The notes beneath the pieces are model-generated. The model searched no databases, was not told the DNA's origin, and saw only the letters and a list, made by a program, of their open reading frames with translations. The translations under genes and the position numbers were made by a program. A stretch of 64,000 nucleotides of DNA from Paenibacillus xylanexedens (GTDB taxonomy: Bacteria; Bacillota; Bacilli; Paenibacillales; Paenibacillaceae), in contig NZ_VEIO01000001.1 of assembly GCF_007680605.1 (NCBI RefSeq), positions 2,485,276 to 2,549,275 on the forward strand. The letters are read 5' to 3'. Within the stretch, counting starts at the first letter, position 1. Every line of letters begins with the position of its first letter. Below, piece after piece: positions 47,008 to 56,256 of this stretch.

Positions 47008-48765
47008 TTATGGCAACTCAGGCAAACCAAGTTCTTGTAAAAATTGATTGTGTTTGGTCTTTGCCTTGATAGCAGCATCTTCAATTTCATGCAAAGTGTC
47101 TCTCACAGTTGCAAGATCGACAATTTCTTCTTCTATAGCCGCACTCACATATCGTGATATATTAAGATTATAGCCGTTCTTCTCGATTTCTTCCATTGAG
47201 ACCCGACGAGAATACTTTTTGTCATCTTCCTTTCGATATTGATATGTGTCAACTATTTTATCTATATGCTCCGGCATGAGAACATTTTGTCGTTTACCTT
47301 TACTATAATACTCACTTGCGTTGATAAACAGTACGTCATCAAACTTTTTGCATTTTTTAAGTATAAAGATACAAACTGGAATACCTGTTGAGAAAAACAG
47401 ATTGGCAGGTAGACCAATAACAGTGTCAATATTTCCATCTTTGAGCAGCTTTGTTCTGATTTTCTCCTCTGCACCACCTCGAAATAAAACACCATGGGGC
47501 AAGATGATTGCCATTGTTCCCTCATCACTTAAAAAGTGAAATCCATGAAGTAAAAAGGCAAAATCGGCTGCTGATTTCGGTGCAATTCCATAGTTTTTGA
47601 AGCGGAAATCTTCTCCCAAAGTATCATTGGGCTCCCAGCGATAACTAAAAGGCGGATTAGCTACCACTGCATCAACTTCCAACTTTTTCGCTGGGTTCAT
47701 TTCATTTAGAATATCCCAATCATTTAATAGGGAATCTCCGTGAAATATTTTAAATTCCGAATCTTTAAGACCATGCAGAAGCATATTCATACGAGCAAGG
47801 TTATAAGTTGTTATATTTTTTTCCTGACCGTATATCTGACCGATGCCATTAGCACCAAGTTGCTTTCTAACATTAATCAGAAGCGAGCCTGAGCCGCAGG
47901 CAAAATCAAACACGTTTTTAAGTTGCTTCTTTTTTCCTGTGCTCGGATCTTGGCTGTCAAGAGTAACTATGCGAGAAAGGATTGTAGATATTTGCTGAGG
48001 CGTATAAAATTCCCCTGCCTTTTTACCTGAACCTGCTGCAAATTGCCCTATTAAGTATTCATAAGCATCTCCTAGAAGATCACTTTCGTTAGGGAATTCT
48101 GATAACCCTTCTGCAATGGAAGTTATTATTGAGCATAGCTTTTCATTTCGTGATTCATAATTTTTCCCAAGTTTTTCAGAATCCAGATTAACCTCGGAGA
48201 ACAAACCACGAAATGTACTATCAAATGATTCATTTTCTATAAATTTAAAACCTGCTTGTAAAGTTTTCAAGAGATATTTACTTTGTGTAAGAGCTAATTC
48301 ATATATATTGCTCCAAAGATAATGTGGTTTAATTACAAAATGTACTTTTCGTCTCATTTGTTTTTCAAATATAGCCACTTGATCTAAATTGTTAATATAC
48401 CAAACCACAAGAGGTGTCAACTTTCTACTTTCTAACAAGGCCTCATGTTCTTCCACCAAGGCCTCTTTTACTTTACTATCTAATTGCTGTTTATTAAAAT
48501 ATTCTATTATCTGTTTTTTAAGTACATTAATAGCATCATCTTTACTCACTGAAATAGACATATTTTTTATTTGTTTCTCAGACTGCAAATAATCATTTCC
48601 AAGCTCTTTTTTTACAGCTTCCTCATAATTATGCGAAAGATAACGTAAAAAGAGAAACGATAGCATATAATCACGAAAATCATCGGCATTCATAGCACCG
48701 CGCAGTTTATCAGCAACTCCCCATAAGGTTGCACCTAATCTTTTTTGTTGTGCATCATTCATCAT
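47008..48765 (-). CDS. hsdM: Type I restriction-modification DNA methyltransferase subunit HsdM
   Basis: 585 residues. N6-adenine methyltransferase: an N-terminal helical HsdM domain ('MNADDFRDYMLSFLFLRYLS'), 'AGEFYTPQQIS' (about 250-260), SAM-binding 'FDFACGSGSLLINV' (about 286-299) and the catalytic 'NPPF' (370-373). It methylates the recognition sequence with HsdS and forms the core of the restriction complex. Last gene of the hsdR-hsdS-ATPase-hsdM operon. Its start overlaps the end of the ATPase gene by 11 bases. Longer than EcoR124 HsdM, with an inserted segment around 100-180. Confidence 0.95.
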   Translation of the reverse strand: MMNDAQQKRLGATLWGVADKLRGAMNADDFRDYMLSFLFLRYLSHNYEEAVKKELGNDYLQSEKQIKNMSISVSKDDAINVLKKQIIEYFNKQQLDSKVKEALVEEHEALLESRKLTPLVVWYINNLDQVAIFEKQMRRKVHFVIKPHYLWSNIYELALTQSKYLLKTLQAGFKFIENESFDSTFRGLFSEVNLDSEKLGKNYESRNEKLCSIITSIAEGLSEFPNESDLLGDAYEYLIGQFAAGSGKKAGEFYTPQQISTILSRIVTLDSQDPSTGKKKQLKNVFDFACGSGSLLINVRKQLGANGIGQIYGQEKNITTYNLARMNMLLHGLKDSEFKIFHGDSLLNDWDILNEMNPAKKLEVDAVVANPPFSYRWEPNDTLGEDFRFKNYGIAPKSAADFAFLLHGFHFLSDEGTMAIILPHGVLFRGGAEEKIRTKLLKDGNIDTVIGLPANLFFSTGIPVCIFILKKCKKFDDVLFINASEYYSKGKRQNVLMPEHIDKIVDTYQYRKEDDKKYSRRVSMEEIEKNGYNLNISRYVSAAIEEEIVDLATVRDTLHEIEDAAIKAKTKHNQFLQELGLPELP

Positions 48766-49888
48766 TTTCCCTCGTTTCTTCTTTAAACAAATCAGGGTTA
48801 AACCTATATAGATTCATATAACGATAAAAAATATCTCTAAAAGCCTTTTTATTATCTTCTACCATTTCTCTTGGTTCAAATAAAGAATAATTACCGTGAC
48901 TTAATATATTCACGTACCGTGTATACGTAGCTTCATCTGGGTCGTTCTCTCCTTGCTTGATGCACTCACCAAATTCTTTATATCCGTGAAACGATGCTGC
49001 TTTCTCAAGAATATTACGCAAGATATTAAAATGATATGTGTATAACTTCCCTGTTTTCACTGCTTCGCTCAATTCTACAAGGAGTGAAACATGATTAAAA
49101 AATGGCGTGTCACTAGTATCTTGAAGTATATATTGACCAGTTTCCTTGTTTTTTTTCAAAAGTAAGTCTTTACCCTTTGATCTTTTTAATTCATTGTGCA
49201 TTACATTGAAGAATAACGCGTGATGAGAGGAAATAACGACTTTTAAATCTTCTTGATCTTTCAATAACTGCGCTAAATGGCTTGCAACAGCAATTACATT
49301 ATTATCATCTAAAGAAGAAATAGGATCATCAATATAAATATACTTAACCCAACTGTACGCAGGCTCTTGGTCGATTACAAGTTCCATAATCGCAAGAAAG
49401 AAACACCAAATGAAAATATTTTCCTCTCCACGAGAAACTTTAATATTTTCTATTTTTTCATTTGTATCACCATTTATAACGTTTCTAGAAAATTGTACAA
49501 ACCATTCATCGTACTTAATATCAAATTCAAAATCTGCATATCGACTCAAAAATTTGCGTATACGTTCTTCCATCGCAAGCTCCCTTAAACCGCTGAAGAA
49601 CTTTGAATTTTTATTTAAATAGAGCCGCCTTTCTGTGTCACCTTCTAAATCATTATCCCAAGTAAACAAGTCTTCCGTAAAAGCATTATAATACAACGTG
49701 TCTGTTGGTTTTTCTTCGCTATCGGCAATTGGTTGTTTTCCTAAATCCTTAAACACGCAGGAAAGTCTAGTTTTTCCTGTGCCGTTATAAGCAAAGAGTA
49801 GTACATATTTTTTTCTCTCTAAAATACTTCTAAAGTAGGCTGCTAATGCATCTAAATCAGAAAAAGGGAATGCAGATTGATGGCTCAT
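48755..49888 (-). CDS. PrrC/AAA_13-like ATPase, candidate anticodon nuclease within the restriction operon
   Basis: 377 residues, near PrrC's 396. ABC-type ATPase head: Walker A 'NGTGKT' (35-40), signature-like 'VSRGEENIF' (151-159), Walker B 'YIYIDDPISSLDD' (183-195), switch 'ISSHHALFF' (219-227). The C-terminal part contains R291, E295 and H331, that is R-x3-E-x35-H. PrrC's tRNA-Lys anticodon nuclease triad is Arg320-Glu324-His356 (R-x3-E-x31-H). PrrC is known to be encoded inside a type Ic hsd operon and silenced by the restriction enzyme, the same setting as here. There is no RloC-type zinc hook. ATGA overlap with hsdS and 11-base overlap with hsdM. tRNA cleavage is inferred. Confidence 0.72.
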   Translation of the reverse strand: MSHQSAFPFSDLDALAAYFRSILERKKYVLLFAYNGTGKTRLSCVFKDLGKQPIADSEEKPTDTLYYNAFTEDLFTWDNDLEGDTERRLYLNKNSKFFSGLRELAMEERIRKFLSRYADFEFDIKYDEWFVQFSRNVINGDTNEKIENIKVSRGEENIFIWCFFLAIMELVIDQEPAYSWVKYIYIDDPISSLDDNNVIAVASHLAQLLKDQEDLKVVISSHHALFFNVMHNELKRSKGKDLLLKKNKETGQYILQDTSDTPFFNHVSLLVELSEAVKTGKLYTYHFNILRNILEKAASFHGYKEFGECIKQGENDPDEATYTRYVNILSHGNYSLFEPREMVEDNKKAFRDIFYRYMNLYRFNPDLFKEETRENDE

Positions 49889-51093
49889 TCTCCCGCCTCC
49901 TCTATAGAAGGGAACAACCCCTGTACTAAGCCTTTTTTATGTGATTTCAGATTACTAATTTTTTCTGCCTGTTCGGTTATGAGAGTGTCTAGCGCTGAGA
50001 GACATTCAGTAATTTTTTCTTGTTCTTTTTCCTTAGGTAGCGGAATTGGTATAGTATCCAGTTTTGCTCGGTTTAATTTGGGTTGAGCCATACCCGTAAG
50101 GAATTCGCTTAAATTAATGTTATTCAAATAGCTTTCCACTAAAACTTGCGTATAGTTATTTTCAAATTTAAGCACATGGGCATGATTATTTACCCAAGTC
50201 TTTCCTGAAATGCTAAAAGCAATAGGATATGTGCGAGAAATCAAGTTTGCTCCATCCTCAGATACACACAACAATAATTCATCAAAAATAAAACCATCAA
50301 CATAATCGACAATACCAGAAGCACCAAAATAAGGCGTGGAGCCTTTTTTTCTATCTTTTTCTGCTATTGGAACCCTTCTTGAATCTAAGTTTTTGCATAC
50401 TTCACTTAATGGGCTTATTTCCCACTTGCCACTACCTCTAAACTCCGGAAATCGCCATTCGGGAACAGTTTCACCCACGGCGGGGAATAACTTCTGCATC
50501 AAGCCTTTTTTATGTGCTTTTAGAGCCTCAAGCTTTTTACCTTCAGCGTGGATCAAGTCATCAAGGGAAGACAAGCAATCAGCAATTTTTTGTTGTTCTT
50601 TAAGATTCGGAGTATATATCGGAAACTCCAAAAAACTATCAACTTGAATACGCCTAGCTTTCCTTCCTCCATCCGCCATTTCGCCATATCTTTTGTAAAA
50701 GCTAGTACGTTGTACATATTCAAGCAAAAATCTCGCATTAATGTTTTCATTTATATCAAAACAAGGTAAATCAACTGTAGATTCGTAGCCATCTAAATGA
50801 TCGGGAATTATCCCAAAAGCTTGATTTAAAAAATCCAGCTTACTGTAAATGAATTGCCCAGATTTACGACGATAATATTGCGTATTTTCGCTACCATTTA
50901 GTGTTTCTTTTTTTTCAAAAACACCTTGTCCCCATAACTTCACAGTAAGCTTTTTTGCAGTATCGCCTTTATTACCTTTCACTTTACTTTCATGCAAATA
51001 ATCACTAATATTCGTTTTTTCCCAAGCTTCTTCCTTGTTAAATTCTGAAAATCTCAATTTAGGTACAAGAGTTATTTTTTCTTTTTTATTCAT
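49885..51093 (-). CDS. hsdS: Type I restriction specificity subunit HsdS
   Basis: 402 residues. Two target recognition domains separated by conserved helices: TRD1 (about 10-170), spacer 'QQKIADCLSSLDDLIHAEGK' with 'ALKAHKKGLMQKLFP', then TRD2 (about 215-365) and second spacer 'QEKITECLSALDTLITEQAE' with 'NLKSHKKGLVQGLFPS'. The helical repeats are the central and distal conserved regions. It sets the bipartite DNA target, which cannot be read from sequence. Overlaps hsdR by 8 bases and the ATPase gene by 4. Confidence 0.95.
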   Translation of the reverse strand: MNKKEKITLVPKLRFSEFNKEEAWEKTNISDYLHESKVKGNKGDTAKKLTVKLWGQGVFEKKETLNGSENTQYYRRKSGQFIYSKLDFLNQAFGIIPDHLDGYESTVDLPCFDINENINARFLLEYVQRTSFYKRYGEMADGGRKARRIQVDSFLEFPIYTPNLKEQQKIADCLSSLDDLIHAEGKKLEALKAHKKGLMQKLFPAVGETVPEWRFPEFRGSGKWEISPLSEVCKNLDSRRVPIAEKDRKKGSTPYFGASGIVDYVDGFIFDELLLCVSEDGANLISRTYPIAFSISGKTWVNNHAHVLKFENNYTQVLVESYLNNINLSEFLTGMAQPKLNRAKLDTIPIPLPKEKEQEKITECLSALDTLITEQAEKISNLKSHKKGLVQGLFPSIEEAGE

Positions 51094-54000
51094 ATGCGCT
51101 CAGCCCCTCAATTACACGCCCGTTTGCAAGCTTTTTAAGCAATGGAATTAATTCATCCATCAATTCAAGTTCTTTCTTTGTTCTGTCTCTCCAGCCAAGC
51201 TCAAGGGGCTCTAATAAATCGCTTAATTTTTCACCGTCGAAAATCATACGCCCTATAATCTCATCTATAAAGACTTGCAATGATTCAGGCTCAATACTGT
51301 GTTCGTTAGCGATATAATGTATTACTTTTACTGCTTTCTCCCCCTTGAATTCTTGGTATCCCGTCTTTATTTCGTTTATATCGAGCCCTTTTCCGGCTTC
51401 CAATGTGCTGATATAAGCAATAATATCTTCGCGTTCTTCCATCATATTGGAATTGGAACAAAGTAAACTGATGAGTTGCTCACGGCTCATTTTTTCTTTT
51501 TTTGGCACATCCGGTTGTGTATATCTCGAAATTAGTGACATGATGTAGTCATAATCAATTATTGCAGATGAAAACAGAACAAATTCAAAATCGATCTGGT
51601 CTACCATAGGGTCTTTATCCTTAAAATCTTTGCCTTGCTGTGCTTTTAGCCTTTGAGCTGTTTCAATATATACACCACGAAACGCACGTAAAGTGTCTTC
51701 TGGCAATAACTCTTCAACTTTTGCAGCTTGCTCTTCTTTAATGTCCGTATATTGGTCAAGTTGAGTTTTAAGGCGCTGAACTTCTTTGAATTTATTAATA
51801 AATTCGCCTCTTGCAGTATCGCCTTTAAGATTATATACTTGTTCCGGTTTGCACTCTAACCCCTGAGATTCCATAAACTGTTCAAGCTCGGTAACAGCTT
51901 TATCCAGCTTTTCAACCATAACAAGTGCCGGATCAACAAGCCAAATTTCTTTTGCTCTACTGCTATTTTCTTTTCCTGAGAATAGCGCAATAGCTCTATC
52001 TACATCCTTTTCCTGACCTCTAAAGTCAAGAATATTTCCGTAAGGCTTTGTATCATTCAAAACACGGTTTGTTCTCGAAAATGCCTGAATTAAACCATGT
52101 TGTTTTAAATTTTTATCAACGTATAGGGTATTTAAATACTTGGAATCAAACCCGGTTAAAAGCATATCTACTACAATAGTTATATCAATTTTATTTACAT
52201 ACGCATAATCGGCATTGGAGTACTTCTGGTCTTTAATACGTTTTTGCACATCTTGGTAGTACAAATCGAATTCGTTTATGCTATGAGTAGTACCATACTG
52301 CAAGTTATATTCATCTATAATGATTTTAAGTGCAGATTTTTTCTTATCGGGCTCTTGCTCATTATCCGCTTTTTCTTGCTCTAGGTCTTCTTGTAACTGC
52401 TTAACGTCTTTATTTCCTTCAGCCGGTGGAGAGAACACACAAGCAATGTTCAGTGGCTCAAAGCCTACCTCCTTATTCTTTTTACGTTCTTCTTGCAACG
52501 ACTTGAATATATTAAAGTATTCTATTGCATCATTAATAGAAGCTGTGGCAAACATCGCATTGTAACGTCTACCATTAGTAGCAGCATCGTGTTTTGATAA
52601 TATTGCTTCGACGATTGCTTTTTTACTTACTGTACCAGATACCTCTGCTACTTTTTTGTCGTCTTCTGGCTTAAAATAATCAATGTGAAAACGAAGCACA
52701 TTACTATCATCAATGGCATTCGTTATGGTATAAGCGTGAAGTTCTTTTTCAAAGACGTCCTGTGTAGTGATAAGCGTTTTAAATTCACCGTCGATTTGCT
52801 TATATGTTGCGTTTTCTTCAAATATTGGCGTTCCAGTAAATCCAAAAAGCTGTGCTTTCGGAAAAAAATTTTTAATTGCTTCATGATTATCACCAAACTG
52901 GGAACGATGACATTCATCAAAAATAATAGCAATACGTTCATCGGCGAGCTTTGCTAAGCGCTCTTTATAGGTAAGTTCGCCCCTTTTCTTTTTCTCTTGG
53001 TTACGCTTGTTATCTTCATCAAGAGCAAGGCCAAGTTTTTGAATTGTGGTAACTATAACTTTGTCACGATAATCATCCGAAGTCAGACGCTCAACTAAAC
53101 TTTCTGTATTTGTATTTTCTTCAACGCAACCTTCTTGAAATTTATTGAATTCTAATCGAGTTTGTTTATCAAGGTCTTTTCTGTCAACAACAAACAGACA
53201 CTTCTTAATCTCAGGGTTGTCTTTCAAAAGGGTGGAAGCTTTAAATGATGTAAGTGTTTTACCGCTTCCAGTAGTATGCCAAATATATCCGTTGCCGCGA
53301 TTTTGATCGATGCATTCCATTATCGCCTTAACAGCATAAATTTGATAAGGGCGCATGACCATCAACTTTTGCTCACTTACTATAAGCACCATATATCGGC
53401 TAATTAGTTGTCCGAGAGTGCATTTTAGCAAGAACTTATCAGAAAAATCATGAAGATGGGTAATTTTTTTATTCTCTATGTCTGCCATTTGATAAATTGG
53501 TAAAAAGCGCTCGTCTGCATTGAAACAAAAGTGCTCCTTATGATTGTTGGCGAAATAATATGTGCTACTCTCATTGCTAACAATAAAAAGCTGCATAAAG
53601 CAAAGCAATGAGTTTGTATAGCCATTGCCAGGTTCATTTTTATATTCAACAATTTGCTCCATTGCTTTTTTCGGTGTGATCTGCAGTGACTTTAGCTCGA
53701 TCTGAACAACAGGGACGCCATTAATGAGAATGATAACATCATAACGATGGTTACTATTATCCGTATTAATACGCAACTGATTTATCACTTCAAATTCATT
53801 TTTACACCAGTCTTTAATATTAACAAGAGTATATTGCAACGGCGTGTCATCATCACGTTTGAATGTATTGATCTCTCTCAAAGTCTTTGCCGCTGTAAAC
53901 ACATCAGCTGTAATAATATTTTCCTTAAGACGTAAAAATTCAGATTCACTTAAATTTACGCGATTTAATCTTTCAAAATGCTTTTTAAAATTAGCTTCAA

Positions 54001-54094
54001 GCGATGCCTTGTCTCGAATGTCTTCCCTATATGTGTATTTTAAATCTTGAAGCTTTTTTATAAACTCTACTTCTATTTGCTGTTCAGATTTCAT
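51086..54094 (-). CDS. hsdR: Type I restriction endonuclease subunit HsdR
   Basis: 1002 residues from the ATG at 54094 (GAGGAG upstream; the frame opens 12 codons earlier). The N-terminal PD-(D/E)XK nuclease has D119 in 'NHRYDVIILING' and E133-L-K135 in 'VVQIELKSL'. The SF2 translocase has Walker A 'WHTTGSGKTLTSF', 'IAIIFDECHRSQFGD' (DECH), 'LFGFTGTPIFEENA' and 'QAFSRTNRVLNDTKPYG' (motif VI). C-terminal helices dock to HsdM. It translocates and cuts unmodified DNA. The sequence looks most like the EcoR124I (type IC) group, the family that hosts prrC in E. coli. First gene of the operon. Confidence 0.95.
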   Translation of the reverse strand: MKSEQQIEVEFIKKLQDLKYTYREDIRDKASLEANFKKHFERLNRVNLSESEFLRLKENIITADVFTAAKTLREINTFKRDDDTPLQYTLVNIKDWCKNEFEVINQLRINTDNSNHRYDVIILINGVPVVQIELKSLQITPKKAMEQIVEYKNEPGNGYTNSLLCFMQLFIVSNESSTYYFANNHKEHFCFNADERFLPIYQMADIENKKITHLHDFSDKFLLKCTLGQLISRYMVLIVSEQKLMVMRPYQIYAVKAIMECIDQNRGNGYIWHTTGSGKTLTSFKASTLLKDNPEIKKCLFVVDRKDLDKQTRLEFNKFQEGCVEENTNTESLVERLTSDDYRDKVIVTTIQKLGLALDEDNKRNQEKKKRGELTYKERLAKLADERIAIIFDECHRSQFGDNHEAIKNFFPKAQLFGFTGTPIFEENATYKQIDGEFKTLITTQDVFEKELHAYTITNAIDDSNVLRFHIDYFKPEDDKKVAEVSGTVSKKAIVEAILSKHDAATNGRRYNAMFATASINDAIEYFNIFKSLQEERKKNKEVGFEPLNIACVFSPPAEGNKDVKQLQEDLEQEKADNEQEPDKKKSALKIIIDEYNLQYGTTHSINEFDLYYQDVQKRIKDQKYSNADYAYVNKIDITIVVDMLLTGFDSKYLNTLYVDKNLKQHGLIQAFSRTNRVLNDTKPYGNILDFRGQEKDVDRAIALFSGKENSSRAKEIWLVDPALVMVEKLDKAVTELEQFMESQGLECKPEQVYNLKGDTARGEFINKFKEVQRLKTQLDQYTDIKEEQAAKVEELLPEDTLRAFRGVYIETAQRLKAQQGKDFKDKDPMVDQIDFEFVLFSSAIIDYDYIMSLISRYTQPDVPKKEKMSREQLISLLCSNSNMMEEREDIIAYISTLEAGKGLDINEIKTGYQEFKGEKAVKVIHYIANEHSIEPESLQVFIDEIIGRMIFDGEKLSDLLEPLELGWRDRTKKELELMDELIPLLKKLANGRVIEGLSAYE

Positions 54095-54533
54095 AGCTAA
54101 TCTCCTCACAAACAAAATTAAATTAACCACTCATTTTATAAATATTCATTGCCTATTTTGTTTTCATAAGCAAATCAAGTAACTCTTAAATATCTTTTTG
54201 TTATTAAAAAGCTTTATTGAAATCCAAATTAATCCGGTTTTCCTAATGACTGCTTTTCCACTGGTTGCAAATGTAAAACGCTAAAATTAAGTATACAGGC
54301 AAAGGAGATCAATTGGCTAAACTCCATTCAAATTCTCCTCGTTATGTGTAGCAAACCATGATGCATTATATCATAAGCTATGACATTTTACGAAAGCTAA
54401 TTGACACGATGTACTAAAGGATATACACACCTCAAATAAGTATCATAAAGTCTATTTTCATACCAAAACTACTTTAAAAGCACAAAATAATTTTCCGACA
54501 AATACTAATATTGTATTTAATACAATAATTCCC
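54095..54533. other. A+T-rich gap upstream of hsdR
   Basis: About 440 bases of strongly A+T-rich sequence. It must hold the hsdR promoter, but I cannot single one out. No gene seen. Confidence 0.6.
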
Positions 54534-54985
54534 TTAATACAAACCTAGTTCGCGGAATTTTTCACACCAATCCGCGTCCATAACTACTAATTCTGCTTCT
54601 TCTTTCAAGATAACATCTCGCTGGCTCTTGTACTGAAAGTTTTCTTTTGCCCATAACACTAGGATCTTTAAATATTCTAACGTTTCCATTTCACATGTAT
54701 TGTCCTCCTCATCTTCTTCAGCAAAGATATCTTCAAAGTAGTAAAAGACTTGTCTGGTCTTATTAAATTGACATCACCTCCAACTTCATATAACGTTATT
54801 TTTCCTTTCAGTAATTCAATTAGATTCCCGATCTCTTCCTGGATCGTGGGGAAATTTCCAAATATATCCGATCCCAAAGAATTCGTAATTAGATAACCAT
54901 TTTTTAAAGATGAATCAATGCCTAAGTCCAGAATAACTTCGTTGAAATCTTCTTTATATTCAATGGTATACCTATATTTAATCAT
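54534..54985 (-). pseudogene. Frameshifted small acidic protein gene, probable immunity-type
   Basis: The first frame starts at an ATG at 54985 (GGAGA upstream) and reads 'MIKYRYTIEYKEDFNEVILD' through 'YEVGGDVNLIRPDK'. At about 54750 it loses sense and would end in unlike residues at 54677. The next frame takes over cleanly as 'VFYYFEDIFAEEDEEDNTCE ...' and ends 'DADWCEKFRELGLY' at 54534. One base is missing at the junction (GACAA-GTC). Together they make about 150 residues, acidic, no signal peptide. Its place beside toxin genes suggests an old immunity gene; family not recognised. Confidence 0.65.
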
Positions 54986-55316
54986 GTTCATTATCTCCAT
55001 TCTTCTTAATGCAACGGATAGAAAGATGTAATCATATCAGTATAGCCCACAATATTTATCCAGCCCCTTACTCGCTAACTTCTCGCCTTCTTTACTTACA
55101 TTCTATACGCGAATAAAGCTCATTCCTCACAATAGTTCAAGTGGGAAGAGCTCTCAGATTTTTTATAAACACCTATCGGGGCTAATAGTAAGTTTTCTAG
55201 TGCTTTCGCACCTTACCAAATTCATAACTATACTTAGATTAACATTACTACAACGTATAAAATAAAACGAATATTCGCTGTGCGTTGCATATGATTTTAG
55301 ATTCACAATCAGTAAG
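54986..55316. other. Gap without recognised content
   Basis: 330 A+T-rich bases between the frameshifted gene and the CdiI-like gene. Nothing recognised. Confidence 0.5.
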
Positions 55317-55694
55317 TTAAGAATGTAAACCCAATCTTTTTTTCACTACATCTAATAAATTAAATATCTCCTGTTTACCTTCTGGATGCTCCTCCAAGTA
55401 CTTCTCACTGTAAATCAACAAATAATTATAAAATTCATCATACTCCATGACTGCCATTACAGCTTCATCGTATGCTGGGGGCTCTCCGATAAAACATACT
55501 TCTTGATCACCAATGTACTCTTCTTCTTCTGGCGAATGATAGGATGAAAATTGTACCTCCAATGGACCTGAACCATACCCATGTCTTTCTTGATCTCCGA
55601 AGTATGCTAAAGCTCTTGGAAAATCAATAATCCAGAAATAAGATGCAACTAATTGATCTATTTCAACTTTTGTTGTCAGTATTTTGTACATCAA
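55317..55694 (-). CDS. CdiI-like ribonuclease-toxin immunity protein
   Basis: 125 residues. Pattern of the 'ribonuclease toxin immunity protein CdiI' family: 'GPLEVQFSSYHSPEEEEYIG', 'EVCFIGEPPAYDEAVMAVM', then 'YDEFYNYLLIYSEKYLEEHP' and 'IFNLLDVVKKRLG'. Cytoplasmic and acidic, as needed to cover a basic nuclease. It has no toxin of its own nearby and lies 73 bp after another immunity-like gene, so it is an orphan or provides protection from neighbours' toxins. Confidence 0.55.
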   Translation of the reverse strand: MMYKILTTKVEIDQLVASYFWIIDFPRALAYFGDQERHGYGSGPLEVQFSSYHSPEEEEYIGDQEVCFIGEPPAYDEAVMAVMEYDEFYNYLLIYSEKYLEEHPEGKQEIFNLLDVVKKRLGLHS

Positions 55695-55767
55695 TTATCT
55701 CTTCCTTAATATTAATCCGAAATGCAGAATCAACATTCTTTATGTTCCCTTTGTCATCATTTAGAAG

Positions 55768-56253
55768 TTACTCTGTAGGATTTTTATAACACCAATCCGG
55801 GTCATACGGTAAAGATTTCAGTTTTTGTATGTCCTCCAAGCTGTATACCCAATCATTGTCTGCAATCCAAAAATAATCATCAGGATTGAGCTTGAGATAT
55901 TCATGGATAAAGTTAAGTATTAACTCTTGATTACCGTAGATATCTTCAATATGCCCGACCTGGCATAGGGATTCACTAGTATCTAAACCTAAATCTTCGT
56001 GATAATAAAATTCAGTACTCGGGCTACTTATGCTGTGAATATGGAAAATTAATGAGGATTCATTATCCCCTGTGAATGACTTACGGTTGATATTAAGCGT
56101 TGTATACAAAAACTCTCCTTCGTTTGTATACATTTTGTTGTTATAGAAATAAAGAGCAGAGTCGGAATGAAAAGCTGCAACAATCGTATCAGCCAAGAGT
56201 TGCTCTGGAGAATATTTATCTTTGTTCGTTAAAATAACAGCTGAAGTACCCAT
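55768..56253 (-). CDS. Probable immunity protein for the WXG100-headed toxin
   Basis: 161 residues, acidic and soluble. Its ATG is three bases after the toxin stop, the typical position of a cognate immunity gene. 'SAVILTNKDKYSPEQLLADT' opens it and 'YGNQELILNFIHEYLKLNPD' with 'YFWIADNDWVYSLEDIQKLK' close it. No family recognised. The role is inferred only from position. Confidence 0.65.
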   Translation of the reverse strand: MGTSAVILTNKDKYSPEQLLADTIVAAFHSDSALYFYNNKMYTNEGEFLYTTLNINRKSFTGDNESSLIFHIHSISSPSTEFYYHEDLGLDTSESLCQVGHIEDIYGNQELILNFIHEYLKLNPDDYFWIADNDWVYSLEDIQKLKSLPYDPDWCYKNPTE

Positions 56254-56256
56254 ATT

